Part shown: positions 21,889 to 32,688 of the stretch, piece after piece
Layout of the letters: each line of letters opens with the position of its first letter
Position numbering within the stretch: position 1 is the first letter of the stretch
The notes under the pieces: model-generated
Told to the model about the DNA's origin: nothing
The model's database searches: none
Seen by the model: the letters and a program-made list of their open reading frames with translations, nothing else
From: Maniola hyperantus
Lineage: Eukaryota > Arthropoda > Insecta > Lepidoptera > Nymphalidae
Reading direction: 5' to 3'
NCBI RefSeq assembly: GCF_902806685.2
Contig: NC_048536.1
Coordinates: forward strand, 4,774,001 to 4,838,000
Length of the DNA: 64,000 bases
Position numbers and translations under genes: made by a program

Positions 21889-22094
21889 ACAATGTGATCC
21901 TACAAACAAACAAACAACGCTTTATAATATTAGGGCCTAGATGTGCCATAGCATAAGTTTTATTTATTTAAGAATTTACTAATACATATTTATCCCATTT
22001 ATAACGACCATCAAAAGATATCTTATGCTAATACGGCAAAATGATATCTTGGAATGACTCTTGACAGTAAGCTACGCTGGAAAGCACGAGTTAA

Positions 22095-22515
22095 GAAGAA
22101 AAAAACCAGTCAAGTGCGAGTCAGGCTCGCACACTGTGAGTTCCGTACTACAATCGTATCTTTTCAACATTTTGCACGATAATTCAAAAACTATGATGCA
22201 TAAAAATAAATAAAAATCTGTTTTAGAATGCACAAGTAAAGCCCTTTCATATGATACCCCACTTGATATCTTACTTCGAATATTGAAAATACTAATTATT
22301 AGTTCATGACCACATTTTTTTTTTGTGTAATGTAACCACAAATTCACGGTTTTCAGATTTTTCCCCTAATACCAGTTATAAGACCCACCTACCTACCAAA
22401 TTTCATGATTCTAGGTCAACGGGAAGTACCTACCATGTAGGTTTTTTGACAGACAGACAACAAAGTGATCCTATAAGGGTTCCGTTTTTCCTTTTGAGGT
22501 ACGGAACCCTAAAAA
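22095..22515 (-). repeat. Dispersed repeat C, full-length
   Basis: It runs from 'aaaaccagtcaagtgcgagt' and 'caggctcgcacactgtgag' to 'gttccgtttttccttttgag' and 'gtacggaaccctaaaaa'. The ends show that the family is about 420 bp. Confidence 0.7.
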
Positions 22516-22594
22516 GAAGAGCTGGAGATAATGTACAAAATTGTACTGGCTCATAGGTAGTACTCATCGCTGTCAACTCAAAATAAGATACCTA

Positions 22595-22725
22595 CAGCCG
22601 TACTCAGAGTCGCTTAATCGTTACTTAAGTGTAGTTAAAACGAGACAGAGCTATATCTCTCACATATAAATCTGTCTCGTTTTAACTCAATCTTAAGTAA
22701 CAATTAGTGACTCTGAGTACGGCTG
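22595..22725. mobile_element. 131-bp palindromic MITE
   Basis: The arms 'cagccgtactcagagtc' and 'gactctgagtacggctg' (with one offset) close the element. Inner arms 'gttaaaacgagacag' and 'ctgtctcgttttaac' also mirror. The loop is about 25 bp. Confidence 0.75.
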
Positions 22726-22914
22726 ATAGGTATACTCTTATACAAACAAGTCCCAGTGTGGACTTATGGGGCTGTACCAGAAAAAGCAATAGGTACACAA
22801 ATAATTCAGAGATTCCAAAATAAAGTGCTTATAGGGGTATCATCAATAAACCCTGGTGCCTACGTAAGAAATGAAGATATTCATTGCGATCTTTGAATGG
22901 GCCAGTTTTTAAAT

Positions 22915-23065
22915 GAGACTCGCGTCAGTGTCCCTTCATTCAGCTTCAGCTCGACCTTCGTTTCACTACGGATGTCACCGCTTCGCTCGCCATCTCCCTC
23001 ATTCACTCCACTCAGGCTCCTAGCTTTGTAATCTTTTAGCTATGCGCTTTACATAAATACGCTAA
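22915..23065 (+). repeat. Dispersed repeat G
   Basis: It holds 'gactcgcgtcagtgtccctt', 'cattcagcttcagctcgacc' and 'ttcgtttcactac'. Copies at 27905-28065 and, inverted, 59330-59465 share the same words. The function and class are unknown. Confidence 0.55.
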
Positions 23066-23434
23066 GGCTCTAGGGGTAGGACTCCATGGAATCCGGATGC
23101 TCAGTTTTCCTTCTGAGCCACATTCCACCTAAGCAATAGGTAAAGGTAAGTATTTATAAAATTTAAGAACGATCATTATTCCCGCGTAGATCCTATTTTC
23201 TTGACTTTACCTAACTCAGGCGTGTAGATTATACCTACTAACATGCTACTAACCTACCTATTTACCTACTGAGAAGCTCAAATATACCTAATTACTTAGA
23301 TAAGTAATTTGTGAAGCTAAAGAACTTTACGCACTTTAGCAGACTCGCACACAAAGTTTTTACGCATTTTAGCGATGATTAATAAGTAATAACTAATAAC
23401 ACTACATTTTAATCATAACATTAGGTAAGGTGGG

Positions 23435-23765
23435 TATAGGTAAATGCGAAAGTGTGTATAGGCATCTGTGCTACTAGCTTTTCACGGCCCATCCATTCGT
23501 TTAACCGATTTTGATGAAATTTGCTACAGAGGTAGCCTTTTGGTCCTGGAAAATCAAGTTCCCAGGGATATTACAATTAATATGAAAGTGTGACTGTCTA
23601 TCTGTCTGCTAGTTTTTATAGCCCATCCTTTTAACCGATTTTGACTTTTGACGCAGAGATAGCTTGAGCACTATTTATTTATTTACTTTTGGTCCCAAAA
23701 ATCACAGAATATTACACGGAATTAAAAAAAAAAACTAAATTCAGCAGACGAGGTCGCGAGCATGA
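23435..23765 (-). repeat. Dispersed repeat A, two joined pieces
   Basis: It carries 'agcttttcacggcccatcc', 'ttaaccgattttgatgaaat' and 'atgaaagtgtgactgtctat', then a second partial set, ending 'gaggtcgcgagcatgat'. Confidence 0.55.
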
Positions 23766-23769
23766 TCTA

Positions 23770-25250
23770 ATCTTATGGTTAATGTTTGGCGGATAAGTTT
23801 TTCCTACACTCAACGAAATATAGTGTAGTTGTAGGTAGCTGAAGTCATATTTTAAGAATTATGTCGTAGCACGTAAGTATATCTTGCATACTTCAAAGCG
23901 ACCATAAAGCGTCATTGGGAAGGTCTCACTTCAATAGAAGAGGCGAATACAAAAGGCGAAAAGAGGGCTAGGTAATGGCAGACACAATGGAAATACTGTT
24001 TGGACTGGAAGGCGGTCCCTCGCACAATGGTGGACCGCGAAACTTATTTTATTCCTCAACACTTATTTATTTTCACTGCCTAGGTAGCTAGCGATTTCTT
24101 TTCAGCTTTTTCTCGTTGAATGTTTTAAGTGGAATATTCAGGATAGATAAAGTTTTAAGTAGGTAGGTATATAACATTCATTGAATCTATCTACCTTTCT
24201 TATTATTTTTTGCTTATTGTGTTTTACTTTTAACTAGAAAAAGGAAAATGAACTTTCTGTATGGGTATAAAGTATTTATAGCCTTAGAAGTACCTATACT
24301 TATTTGAATTAAGTATGTACCTATCTTAACAATCATAATATACTAATTTTGTCTATAATAATTAGTAAAACAAAGACCTCTACGTAGCTAGCCTACTTAC
24401 TACGCACTAGTTACCTACGTCTAATGTCTACTAGAGCTAGGAAGATGAGATGAAAACCATACGACTTATTGATTTTTATTTATATGATGTAGATAACAGT
24501 AGGTATATAAGAGAAAATAATTATTACATAGGTATTTTATGAACATTATTTTATGTTGAAATTAATGAAAATAATTTTAGCACAACGGTAGGTAAGTAGG
24601 TACTTACGTAGACAATTCATTAAATTTGCATTATAATATCTAAAATTCTAAGACTAGGTATTGCTTAGGTATTATTTTTGATACTTACAATTGGCTATCT
24701 ACAATGGAAAATTCTTTAAATACTTAAGTAGATAATTGATATTGATCTTAATTTCCGCACATGTTCTATTTTTGTAACTTCTCATATTTCCTGTCCGATG
24801 TTGTTTTTCAGGTAAAAAATTGTTAAGTATAACTAACAAAATAATAACTACATGTATGTATATTATAATTAAATACTGTCGTCGGAATTTGGCAATTAAG
24901 TGCACTAAGTATAAGACCGTTAATTGTGTGACAATTTTGGTCCTGTATGAAAGAAAATTGGTTATGTTTGTGTATGCAAGGTGTATTGTATGGTTTGACA
25001 CAATACGCTGCGGCTTTGTGCCGCATTCGCACCATTGTCATCGGATATATTACCCAACGTTTTACATTATACCAGCTTGTGCTGGCTTTGGCTTCTTCCT
25101 TTGACAAGACACGTCCTATTTGTAACAGTTTTTAATGGTGTCTCTTGGGTATTCTTGCAGTTCTTATCCTTATAAGATTCTTATTAAAGTTCTTAGTGAG
25201 ACTTCGTCAATATTGTACTTGTCTCTTGTATTTTTCTGTGTCACTTATCT
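23770..25250. other. AT-rich stretch with no supported gene
   Basis: About 1.5 kb of AT-rich sequence. Open frames at 24.7-25.1 kb exist on both strands but have no recognisable domain, codon bias or splice support. Confidence 0.5.
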
Positions 25251-25348
25251 AAATATATAAAAGAAAAAGGTGACTGACTGACTGACTAAGGGGGTTTAAA
25301 ATTTGTGTACCTAGTCCACGTGGACGAAGTCGCGAGCATAAGCTAGTA
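25250..25348 (-). repeat. Dispersed repeat B, internally deleted
   Basis: A GACT run and 'gtccacgtggacgaag', 'tcgcgagcataagctagta' are joined directly, without the middle of the family. Confidence 0.6.
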
Positions 25349-25351
25349 TGT

Positions 25352-25405
25352 TATAACATAGTACTTACTTATACCTTATTAGGTATAAGTAAGTACTATG
25401 TTATA
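25352..25405. repeat. Perfect 25-bp stem, 4-base loop
   Basis: 'tataacatagtacttacttatacct', in two parts, is followed by tatt and its exact reverse complement. It lies between repeat B and repeat A remnants. Confidence 0.9.
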
Positions 25406-25409
25406 CAAT

Positions 25410-25620
25410 ACTTACTATAAATGCGAAAGTGGCTTAATTGTTAGTTTGTCCTTCAGTCATGTCGCAACGGGGAAACGGATCAACGTGATTTTTTCCACGA
25501 TGTACCTAGGACTAGGAGAGTGACACAGACTACTTTTTATCCCAGAAAATCAAAGAGCTACCACGGGATTTTTGATAAACTAAACACTAAACAATACACA
25601 CGAACGAAGTCGTGATTATC
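25410..25620 (-). repeat. Dispersed repeat A
   Basis: It holds 'ctataaatgcgaaagtgg', 'actttttatcccagaaaatc' and 'aaagagctaccacgggattt', ending 'cacgaacgaagtcgtg'. Confidence 0.55.
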
Positions 25621-26297
25621 AACCTTAGTAGGTGAGCCGTAAAACAGGAATAACAGTTTTACATAGCATTAAGTAACATAATATAACTATATCAAAATAT
25701 AGCTCCACTTGCGCTTACTTAGTTTGGTGCAAAGAATAAAGGTATAAAACTCCAGACAGGCAAAGCTCTAAAACCTCATACATTCGTACCTACTGTATTT
25801 TACAAATCAAATTCGCGCGCTTGTGTGTGTGTGTGTGGGATAGCAGCCACAGTCTATATCAGCTACTCGTGAAGCCACAGACTACATAAATGATAGTGGC
25901 GCGGTGTGCACCTTTGGATAAAACTGCACGGGGCATGAGCAATGAGCATGTTTCAACTTTCAAAACAAAGCGGCCCATAACGAGCTTACATAAGTCGTTG
26001 GTTTGGTAGAAAATTGAATCGCTCTTGGTATGGTATCTACTCATGGTCACTTAGATTGAATTTAGTTTAGCTTATTATTATACTGCTCAATAGCCAACTA
26101 GCAAAAGTTTGTGTCTATTTTGTAACGTGTCGAATTTTCTTTGGTTAGCTCCCTGTAAACAAATTAACCCTATACGCATACGCAACATTGCACAAAGTGC
26201 ATAGGGTGGACATGTCGGTTAGCAAGGGATGGCAATGGTAAAAGATATCACTTGGTGCGCAAGGATTCGGCGCGGGAAAGCTTGTACGTCACAACTC

Positions 26298-26547
26298 AGT
26301 CGCCGGCCGGCTCGCAGTCTCACGCTGTCTTTGGCACTATCCGTTCGTTAGGATGTACAACACACGACCTTTGCCTGAACTTTTCCGGCGGCATTTTCCC
26401 GCCAAAGGTTTTTTAATTTGATTGCATCTGTGATTCTTGTGTCTATGGATATATTTTGTGGTGTGCTGAATGTGATCTGTGATTGTGCCATTTTTAAATT
26501 GGGAATTACCTATATCGGAATTTCGCGCCGCGGAAAATCTTTTTGCG
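26298..26547 (+). promoter_or_regulatory. Candidate promoter and first exon of a plus-strand gene
   Basis: A GC-rich block in AT-rich surroundings has an arthropod-type initiator TCAGT at 26296-26300 and ends at a strong donor GCG|GTAAGTTTT (GT at 26548). An ATG at 26445 stays open for 34 codons to that donor. A separate 22-codon frame starts upstream at about 26354. No matching downstream exon is recognised. It may be wholly untranslated, or not an exon at all. Confidence 0.35.
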
Positions 26548-26742
26548 GTAAGTTTTTTAAATAAATTAAATTCATTTTTCTACTAAGTAAATATAAACTG
26601 AATGAATATTAATATTTTCAGCATTAACAGAATTCTATGAATGATCTAAAGGAATAATAATATCTAAGAATAACTCGCATTTATTATTTACCTCGCATTC
26701 GCATTTACCTTAATATTAGAAACTCCGAGTCACAAAACGAAG

Positions 26743-27200
26743 TTCTATGGCAACTCATTCACTGTGCGAACTGTTGAACTTTGGAATGCACTACCATTGA
26801 CCATACGGAAATCAAAGTCACCAGACTCCTTTAAAACTGCAGTGAAGAATCATTATCTTACAAATTGAAGACGACAATCATATTTGTTTCTCCTTAAGTA
26901 CGATTATAGAGTATATATTAGTCTATTTTATTTGTATATTGGTATTATACATATTATTTAATACATGTATTAGTGGTTTATGTATTAGTATGTATCAGTA
27001 ATTTGAATGTATTAGTATATTACACACCACCTGCAGTCTAATTTTCCTTACACTTTCCAATCTTTAAGGTTGCCTGGTAGAGATCGCTAATTAGCGATAA
27101 GGCCGCCTTTTGTATCTTCCTTCTGTCTGTGTTTTTTATTCTTTAATGTAATCCTTCTTGTGGTTGTGCAAATAAAGTGTATTTATTTATTTATTTATTA
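26743..27200 (+). pseudogene. LINE 3' end: RT C terminus, UTR and ATTT tail
   Basis: A frame reads FYGNSFTVRTVELWNALPLT, then IRKSKSPDSFKTAVKNHYLT N and a stop at 26866-26868. The SF.VR...LWN.LP..I..S.S...FK pattern closes many LINE reverse transcriptases. A UTR with 'agagatcgctaattagcgat' and an 'ataaag' plus ATTT-repeat end at about 27200 follows. Confidence 0.7.
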
Positions 27201-27241
27201 TTTATTAAGTTGGTATCTTTTATAAAGTTGACTTTTATAAA

Positions 27242-27398
27242 CGTCGTGTCCCAAAAGCTGATCCACGCGTCTGGTGACCCAAGAGCTGGTGCTTATTTCG
27301 CTCAACGGTTGAGCCTTGCCGTTCAGCGAGGTAATAGCGCCAGTGTTTTGGGCACAATGCCCATAAATGACCATTTGGACGGCGTATATTTTTTGTAA
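27242..27398 (+). pseudogene. Retrotransposon ORF C terminus
   Basis: The frame reads VSQKLIHASGDPRAGAYFAQ, then RLSLAVQRGNSASVLGTMPI and NDHLDGVYFL, stop. The core closely matches the copy at 42427-42969. It abuts the ATTT tail of the preceding LINE, so two retrotransposon ends are stacked. Confidence 0.65.
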
Positions 27399-27904
27399 AT
27401 ATTAATTTTTTAGTGATAAGTTTTTCTGTATGTTGTATAGACTAGAGATAGACTTTGTAAAGTTGGTATCTTACTATGTAATTCAAAAAGATATTTTAGT
27501 AGAAGTACTTACTAGAAGACATCGATACCTCGAGAAGAACATCAAGAAAATGGACTAAAAGGTGTCTACTTATTATGTCATTCAAAAACTTGGACTAGGT
27601 ACGGTAAATCCTAGGATTTTCCAGTGAAATTAAAATATGAAATGACTTTATGAATTGAAATGAATGTACCTATTTATTTCTTGTAGGACAACTTATGCCA
27701 CTTATGATCATAATAATATGTTAGGACTCTACCACCGGTTCGGAAAGCAGAAGCAGGTTCTTCTACTGAGAAGAGTCGGCAAAAAATTCAGCAGTTACTT
27801 AGCAAGACTTGTGTATATCACAGAACAGTTTGGACTTTTACTGCTCTTGATAATCATTCATTTCGGACTTCTACTAGAAAACAGACGGGCTATTTTTTAA
27901 ATGG

Positions 27905-28065
27905 TCCACACCAGAAGACTCGCTCCGTCGTTCTTTCATTCAGCTTTACTCGACCTTCGTTTTGCTACTTGTCATCAGCTCGTTTCGCTTATCACCTCCC
28001 CCCTTCTCACCACTCGGCCCTTCTTTCAGGAGCTTCTTCGGGAGCTTTTGGATTCACGCTATATA
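27905..28065 (+). repeat. Dispersed repeat G
   Basis: 'agaagactcgctccgtcgtt', 'cattcagctttactcgacct' and 'tcgttttgctac' match the 22915 copy. Confidence 0.5.
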
Positions 28066-28379
28066 AGAACACTAAAATTCAAATTCAAAAATATTTATTT
28101 CGGTAGACCAGTTTTAAATAATATGTACCTAAGTATACTTACATATAAATTGGGACCACCCCAGTAAGTATTACTCTAAGGGGAGGATAGGGTAAGGTTT
28201 TTGCATGTATAGTTAAAGACTTGGAGAGTGACTTAAGCTACTTTTATCACGGTAAATCAAAGAATTTCAAAGGGATTTAAAATAAGGGAAAAAAGGGATC
28301 GCAATCCACGCGGACGACGTCGTAGGCATCAGCTAGTAGTGAATAATGATTAAATGATACAGTAAAAAGCCACAAAATA

Positions 28380-28708
28380 ATAATAAAACGGGACCGAGTA
28401 CCGATGAATGGCGCCAACAGTAGCGAAACAAAAGCCGATCGCGATCAATTCGATTGATGCGATAAACTTGCAAACAACAAAATAATGGTAGACTCGGGGA
28501 ATTAACGCTCCTATTGTGTTAGTACAATAATCCGCTATCTAGGCCAGCCTCAGTGCTGCAGACGAACCTTTTGTCTTTCATGTTCGCCGTTAATAATGGC
28601 GGGCACCGAAACAGCCGCGCACAATACCGCGAAATGTGCGCGTTTTCATTTGCAAGACAAAACGTGCTTTGTTGTGTGTCCGCTCAATACGAAATTTATA
28701 GCGGGTGG
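28380..28708. other. GC-richer unique island
   Basis: It has no repeat or coding signature. It includes 'attgtgttagtacaat', 'aataatccgc' and 'cgcacaataccgcg'. It is a possible non-coding regulatory region, not proven. Confidence 0.3.
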
Positions 28709-29035
28709 ACCGAGCCGCATTGACGGTTTGCTAACGAACGACCGAACGCCATAAATGCATTTTGATCGGTCTCCGAGCCGCGTTCATAATAATCGATGAC
28801 GCTGACCCATTCACTCACTCGCCTAGTACCGTCAGTGAGATATCAAACTATAGAGGAGCAAACCTCTGGACCGAGCTCAGCCGAGCTGCATTGACGGTTT
28901 GCTAACGAACGACCGGACACCATAAACGCTTTTTGATCGGTCTCCGAGCCGCGTTCATACAAATCGATGACGCTGACCCATTCACTCACTCGAGTAGTAC
29001 CGTCAGAGAGATATCAAACTATAGAGGAGCAAACT
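28709..29035. repeat. 171-bp tandem duplication
   Basis: 'attgacggtttgctaacgaa' starts at 28719 and again at 28890. Both copies end 'gagatatcaaactatagagg' and 'agcaaac'. Differences are about one in fifteen bases by eye, so it is moderately old. Confidence 0.9.
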
Positions 29036-29104
29036 CAGAGGCGGATTAAATGTCGAGAGCGCTCTAGGCAAACACCTCATATCTAGGCGCCCCTCTAACA
29101 GCCA

Positions 29105-29270
29105 TATAAAAACCAACTAACTTCATACTGGCATGCAGGTACCAGGTAGTTATTATGATGTAGACATCCGGTAAGAAAGGAGTTTTGCAAATTCAACCCC
29201 TAAGGGAGTAAAATAAGGGTGTGAAATTTGTGTAGTCCAAGTGGAAGAAGTCGCGAGCATAAGCTAGTTC
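29105..29270 (-). repeat. Dispersed repeat B
   Basis: 'agttattatgatgtagacat', 'ttcaacccctaagggagtaa' and 'tcgcgagcataagctagtt' in reverse order to the reference copy. Confidence 0.6.
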
Positions 29271-29756
29271 AATATAATTGCTTAAAGTACCATCTCTTGT
29301 TATATCAGCTGTTGTCTCTCTCATATTATGATATAACGATTTATCGACAGACAGAGCAAAAGTTTACTGAATTAGAAAAGCACAACTTACTCATTCATTG
29401 ACATTCATCCTTGTCAAGTTGAGGGCTTGAGAATATTTTGTGGGTTGCAGGACATTAGTCGCTTGATGCGCGCTCTAGTAATTGACAGGTATAACATCTC
29501 TCTAGTGTTGTGCATAATATCGACACCTGTTAAGTTCTCATTGGCATGCCGCCGTTATGACTATCAGAGCTTAAAGCTTTGATGTAGGAATAAAAGATTG
29601 ATGAAATGTTTGAACGTCTAACGAGTCACTATTCGTTGATGGTAGAGATAGGTATCTACTAAGTATGTCAGAAACCCTTACATCAGTGCCAGCAACAATT
29701 ACAAAGTTTCACTCAATTGGATAGGACCACAAATATTAATCCATACTTCCATCATC

Positions 29757-29880
29757 ATCATCGTCAACTAATAGACGTCCATTGCTGGACATAGGTAGGT
29801 ATCTTATAGAACTTCCACACGACACGGTTTTGGGGCACCTGAATCCAGCGGCTCTCTAATCGGCTAGAGTCTAATTACCA
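29757..29880 (-). pseudogene. RTE-like LINE 3' end
   Basis: On the minus strand it reads ...WK, then TYVQQWTSIS and a stop, followed by a GATGATG tail. It is related to 893-1030. Confidence 0.5.
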
Positions 29881-29999
29881 ATTTTCTGTAGGTAGGGAAG
29901 ATAGTATTCACTGAATTCGTAAGAAATAACTACTGAATACTTAGGTACTTATATATTTTAATACTGAATCTCTACATTTTCAGTCAAAAGATTTCGATT

Positions 30000-30520
30000 C
30001 AAAGAAGGCGAAGAAACGGAAAGGTAACCGCAAAGATTTCGCTTCAGTCGGTTGGTCAGCCAATGGATTGCGAACTTTACTTTGCTACGTCTTTTAAGAC
30101 ACTAATTACCTTACATTTTATCAAAACGTCTAGCATTTAATTAAAAATATAAAAGACTCTTTTTAAATCAATTTTTGTCCTTAAGGTTGTTTTAATGTAA
30201 AGATTGCTTATTGCTTTGATATGTGACGTGTTCATATTTCGAATGTTATGAAAGGAGTCTTGGATCCCCACAAAATAAAGTTACACTCGAGTCTTCGAGA
30301 GGTCGCGTCGCCACAAAAGCGTCGTAATTGGCCCGTTCTTTTTCTACTTCCCTGAAGCATTCAGAGCCAATGAAACGTGTGCATTTAAATGACGTTCCAG
30401 AGCTTTGTGGGGTCACACTCAAAGTTGTTCGTGAAACCGCCAGTATACGACTTTTGTATAGCCCCGCGTCGGAGGGACTAGTAAAAAGAACCTGCTATTT
30501 ACTTGTTAAGAACTCATTAA
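30000..30520. other. Unique flank of the DD82E insertion
   Basis: No repeat is recognised. The part after 30290 is GC-richer ('gaggtcgcgtcgccacaaaa'). It may be regulatory or ancestral unique sequence. Confidence 0.3.
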
Positions 30521-30524
30521 ACTA

Positions 30525-30551
30525 GCGGCACGCTATGATGGCCGGTTTGAC
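30525..30551 (+). repeat. Left terminal inverted repeat
   Basis: 27 bp, identical to the complement of 32662-32688. TA precedes it. Confidence 0.92.
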
Positions 30552-31093
30552 GTTTGTCCGCTCATGAAGTTCCGTATTAATTGATAACGACTTTGAAGGA
30601 AATAATTGTATTACTTTATTGACGATAGTGATGTGCAGAGATTCATAAATTTTATCGAATGTAGTTTTAGGTTTAGGACTCAAAATTTATTTATTAAATT
30701 GATTTCTTAAATGTATACAAGTGTAGAAAAATCAGTTTGCACCATTTAAGGGGTGAATGTACTTGTGAATATGAACAATTTTCACTATGTGGACAAACCT
30801 CTGAAATCGCAAAAAAATATCAATAAATTTTTAAAAATGGAATCTAATACGATCGTCACATAGGATCGCTGGCTAGCACAACTACTACCTCCGGCAAACT
30901 CGCGTCAATGCTCAATGCAAAACAAAGCAGTTTCGAATTGACGTTGCTTCGAAAAGTATAAACTGTCAGTGCAATGCGATTGTGATATAGTTTTGACCTG
31001 GCTTTGGATTTCAAATATTGATACTGCATTACTGTTGACCCTTGCTCGTTAATTTGGACTCTGTTCAAGCCCTTTGTTGTGGATTTCGTCGAT

Positions 31094-32434
31094 ATGACCG
31101 AACGTACGCAGAGAACTGTTCTAAATAGTCAGACACGTGAGTTCCTAATACGCCTTCGTAACTATTTCGATCGTGAAGCTCAAAATGGAGGGCCAATTTT
31201 ACCTATAACGTCAGTGGTTGAACGCGTAGCTGATGCGCTTAATATTGGACAACGAACTGTTAGACGGATAACTAAAAAAAAATATGGCGAGACTGGCACA
31301 GAAGAAAATAAACTTCACACACCAAAAAAGAGAAAACGAGCAAAACCAGTCGTAGGCATCGATAGCTTTGATGCCGATGCTATCCGAAGACATGTTTACG
31401 GCTACTATTTACAGAAGGAGTATCCAACAAGAAAAAAGTTGGTGCATTCACTGAAGGAAGCTGGATTATTCTTCGGTGGGGAAAGTTCTTTAACGAAGAT
31501 TTTGAAGACCATTGGATTTCGATACAAAAAATGTAACAAACGCAAAATATTGATGGAAAGATTTGATATAGCGATGGCAAGGTATACTTTTTTACGGCAA
31601 GTGAAAGAAATCAAAAATTGGCAAAATGTTGTGTTCTTGGATGAAACATGGCTTAATGCTAACCATACTGTAGGCCGTTCTTGGAACGATGACACAGCAG
31701 CATCTACTTCCAAAGTTCCTGTAGGAAAAGGATCGCGACTTATAATTTGTCACGCCGGAACCATCAACGGGTTTGTCGAAGGTTCTCTCATGGCTTTTGC
31801 GTCAAAAACCACTGGAGACTATCATGAAGACATGAATGGAGAAAAGTTTACTGAATGGTTTACCTCAATGTTGTGTAGCCTCCCTGAACCATCTATTATA
31901 ATTATGGACAACGCCCCATACCACTCGATGCAAATTGACAAGCCACCTGCCCAATCCCAAAAGAAAGCTGATATCGTCGCATGGCTTCGTAAAAATGGCG
32001 TAGATGCAAACATGAATATGTTAAAAGCGGAATTAGTACGTCTTTTAAAAGAAAACAAACCAACCAAGATCCGATACGTCATTGACGAAATAGCATTAGA
32101 ACATGGGCACAGAGTTATACGGTTACCGCCTTACCATTGTGAGTATAATGCGATTGAGTTGGTGTGGGCTCAAATTAAGGGATATGCTGCAAGACACAAT
32201 ACAGAACCCCCATTTACCACAAAAAAAATGCTAAAATTATTAGAAGAAGCTTGTGAACATGTGACTAAAGGAGACTGGGAAAAGGTTGTGAATAGAACTG
32301 TTAAATTAATAAGGGAAGATTATGAAAGAGATGTGAAAATAGATAATATTATAGAAAACGAACATATAATTATTAATGTATGTGATGATAGCAGTGACGA
32401 CAGTGAAAATAGTAGTATGGACGAATCTGATTAA
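31094..32434 (+). CDS. DD82E-type transposase
   Basis: The protein is 446 residues from the first ATG. An in-frame GTG lies 15 bases upstream but is an unlikely start. The N terminus has a helix-turn-helix-like stretch with VADALNIGQRTVRRITKKKY. The catalytic core shows VVFLDETWLN (first Asp), SIIIMDNAPYHS (second Asp) and YNAIELVWAQIKGYAARHN (Glu). The second Asp and the Glu are separated by 82 residues, far longer than the 34 of Tc1. The extra segment, about 40 residues with WLRKNG, is typical of insertion-bearing DDE relatives. The C terminus is acidic and Ser-rich, and stops at TAA. AATAAA occurs at 32541 and 32549. There are no breaks. Confidence 0.9.
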   Translation: MTERTQRTVLNSQTREFLIRLRNYFDREAQNGGPILPITSVVERVADALNIGQRTVRRITKKKYGETGTEENKLHTPKKRKRAKPVVGIDSFDADAIRRHVYGYYLQKEYPTRKKLVHSLKEAGLFFGGESSLTKILKTIGFRYKKCNKRKILMERFDIAMARYTFLRQVKEIKNWQNVVFLDETWLNANHTVGRSWNDDTAASTSKVPVGKGSRLIICHAGTINGFVEGSLMAFASKTTGDYHEDMNGEKFTEWFTSMLCSLPEPSIIIMDNAPYHSMQIDKPPAQSQKKADIVAWLRKNGVDANMNMLKAELVRLLKENKPTKIRYVIDEIALEHGHRVIRLPPYHCEYNAIELVWAQIKGYAARHNTEPPFTTKKMLKLLEEACEHVTKGDWEKVVNRTVKLIREDYERDVKIDNIIENEHIIINVCDDSSDDSENSSMDESD

Positions 32435-32661
32435 TTATGGCCTTTTGTGGCACCTTTTTCGGTATCTTTTGTATTCATATGTTTCTTGTGTGCATATAAA
32501 GTATGTATATTCATTTTCGTTCAAATATTCAGTTCGTTCAAATAAATTAAATAAACATATACATTTTTGTTTTATTAAACCTATTTAATCAGGTACAAAA
32601 ACAAAACTTAATTGTTTTTTGTTCGAGAATAAATTGACATTCCACATCACTATTGTAATGT

Positions 32662-32688
32662 GTCAAACCGGCCATCATAGCGTGCCGC
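32662..32688 (-). repeat. Right terminal inverted repeat
   Basis: 27 bp, perfect complement of the left end. TA follows at 32689-32690. Confidence 0.92.

Larger units (their letters stand above)
30525..32688 (+). mobile_element. Complete DD82E (Sailor-like) DNA transposon
   Basis: The 2,164-bp element has perfect 27-bp terminal inverted repeats starting GCGGCACGCTATGATGG. It is flanked on both sides by TA (30523-30524 and 32689-32690), the usual target of the IS630-Tc1-mariner group. Inside is one uninterrupted transposase gene. A second inverted pair, ATAGTGATGTG at 30625 and its complement at 32643, may be transposase-binding sites. Perfect ends and an intact gene suggest recent movement. 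The DD82E spacing matches the group named Sailor. Confidence 0.85.

Noticed and set aside
21687..21956. Thr/Asp/Arg/Gln repeat protein and Cys/Leu/Ser/Val repeats on the other strand
   Set aside because: Direct translation of the GACA microsatellite.
24699..25135. Four overlapping frames of 62-100 codons on both strands
   Set aside because: No domain, no splice sites that extend them, and AT-rich composition without codon bias.
31079..31093. Earlier GTG start for the transposase
   Set aside because: Eukaryotic initiation at GTG is unlikely; the first ATG at 31094 is used.
31211..32082. Minus-strand frames inside the transposon
   Set aside because: They are antisense shadows of the transposase gene.
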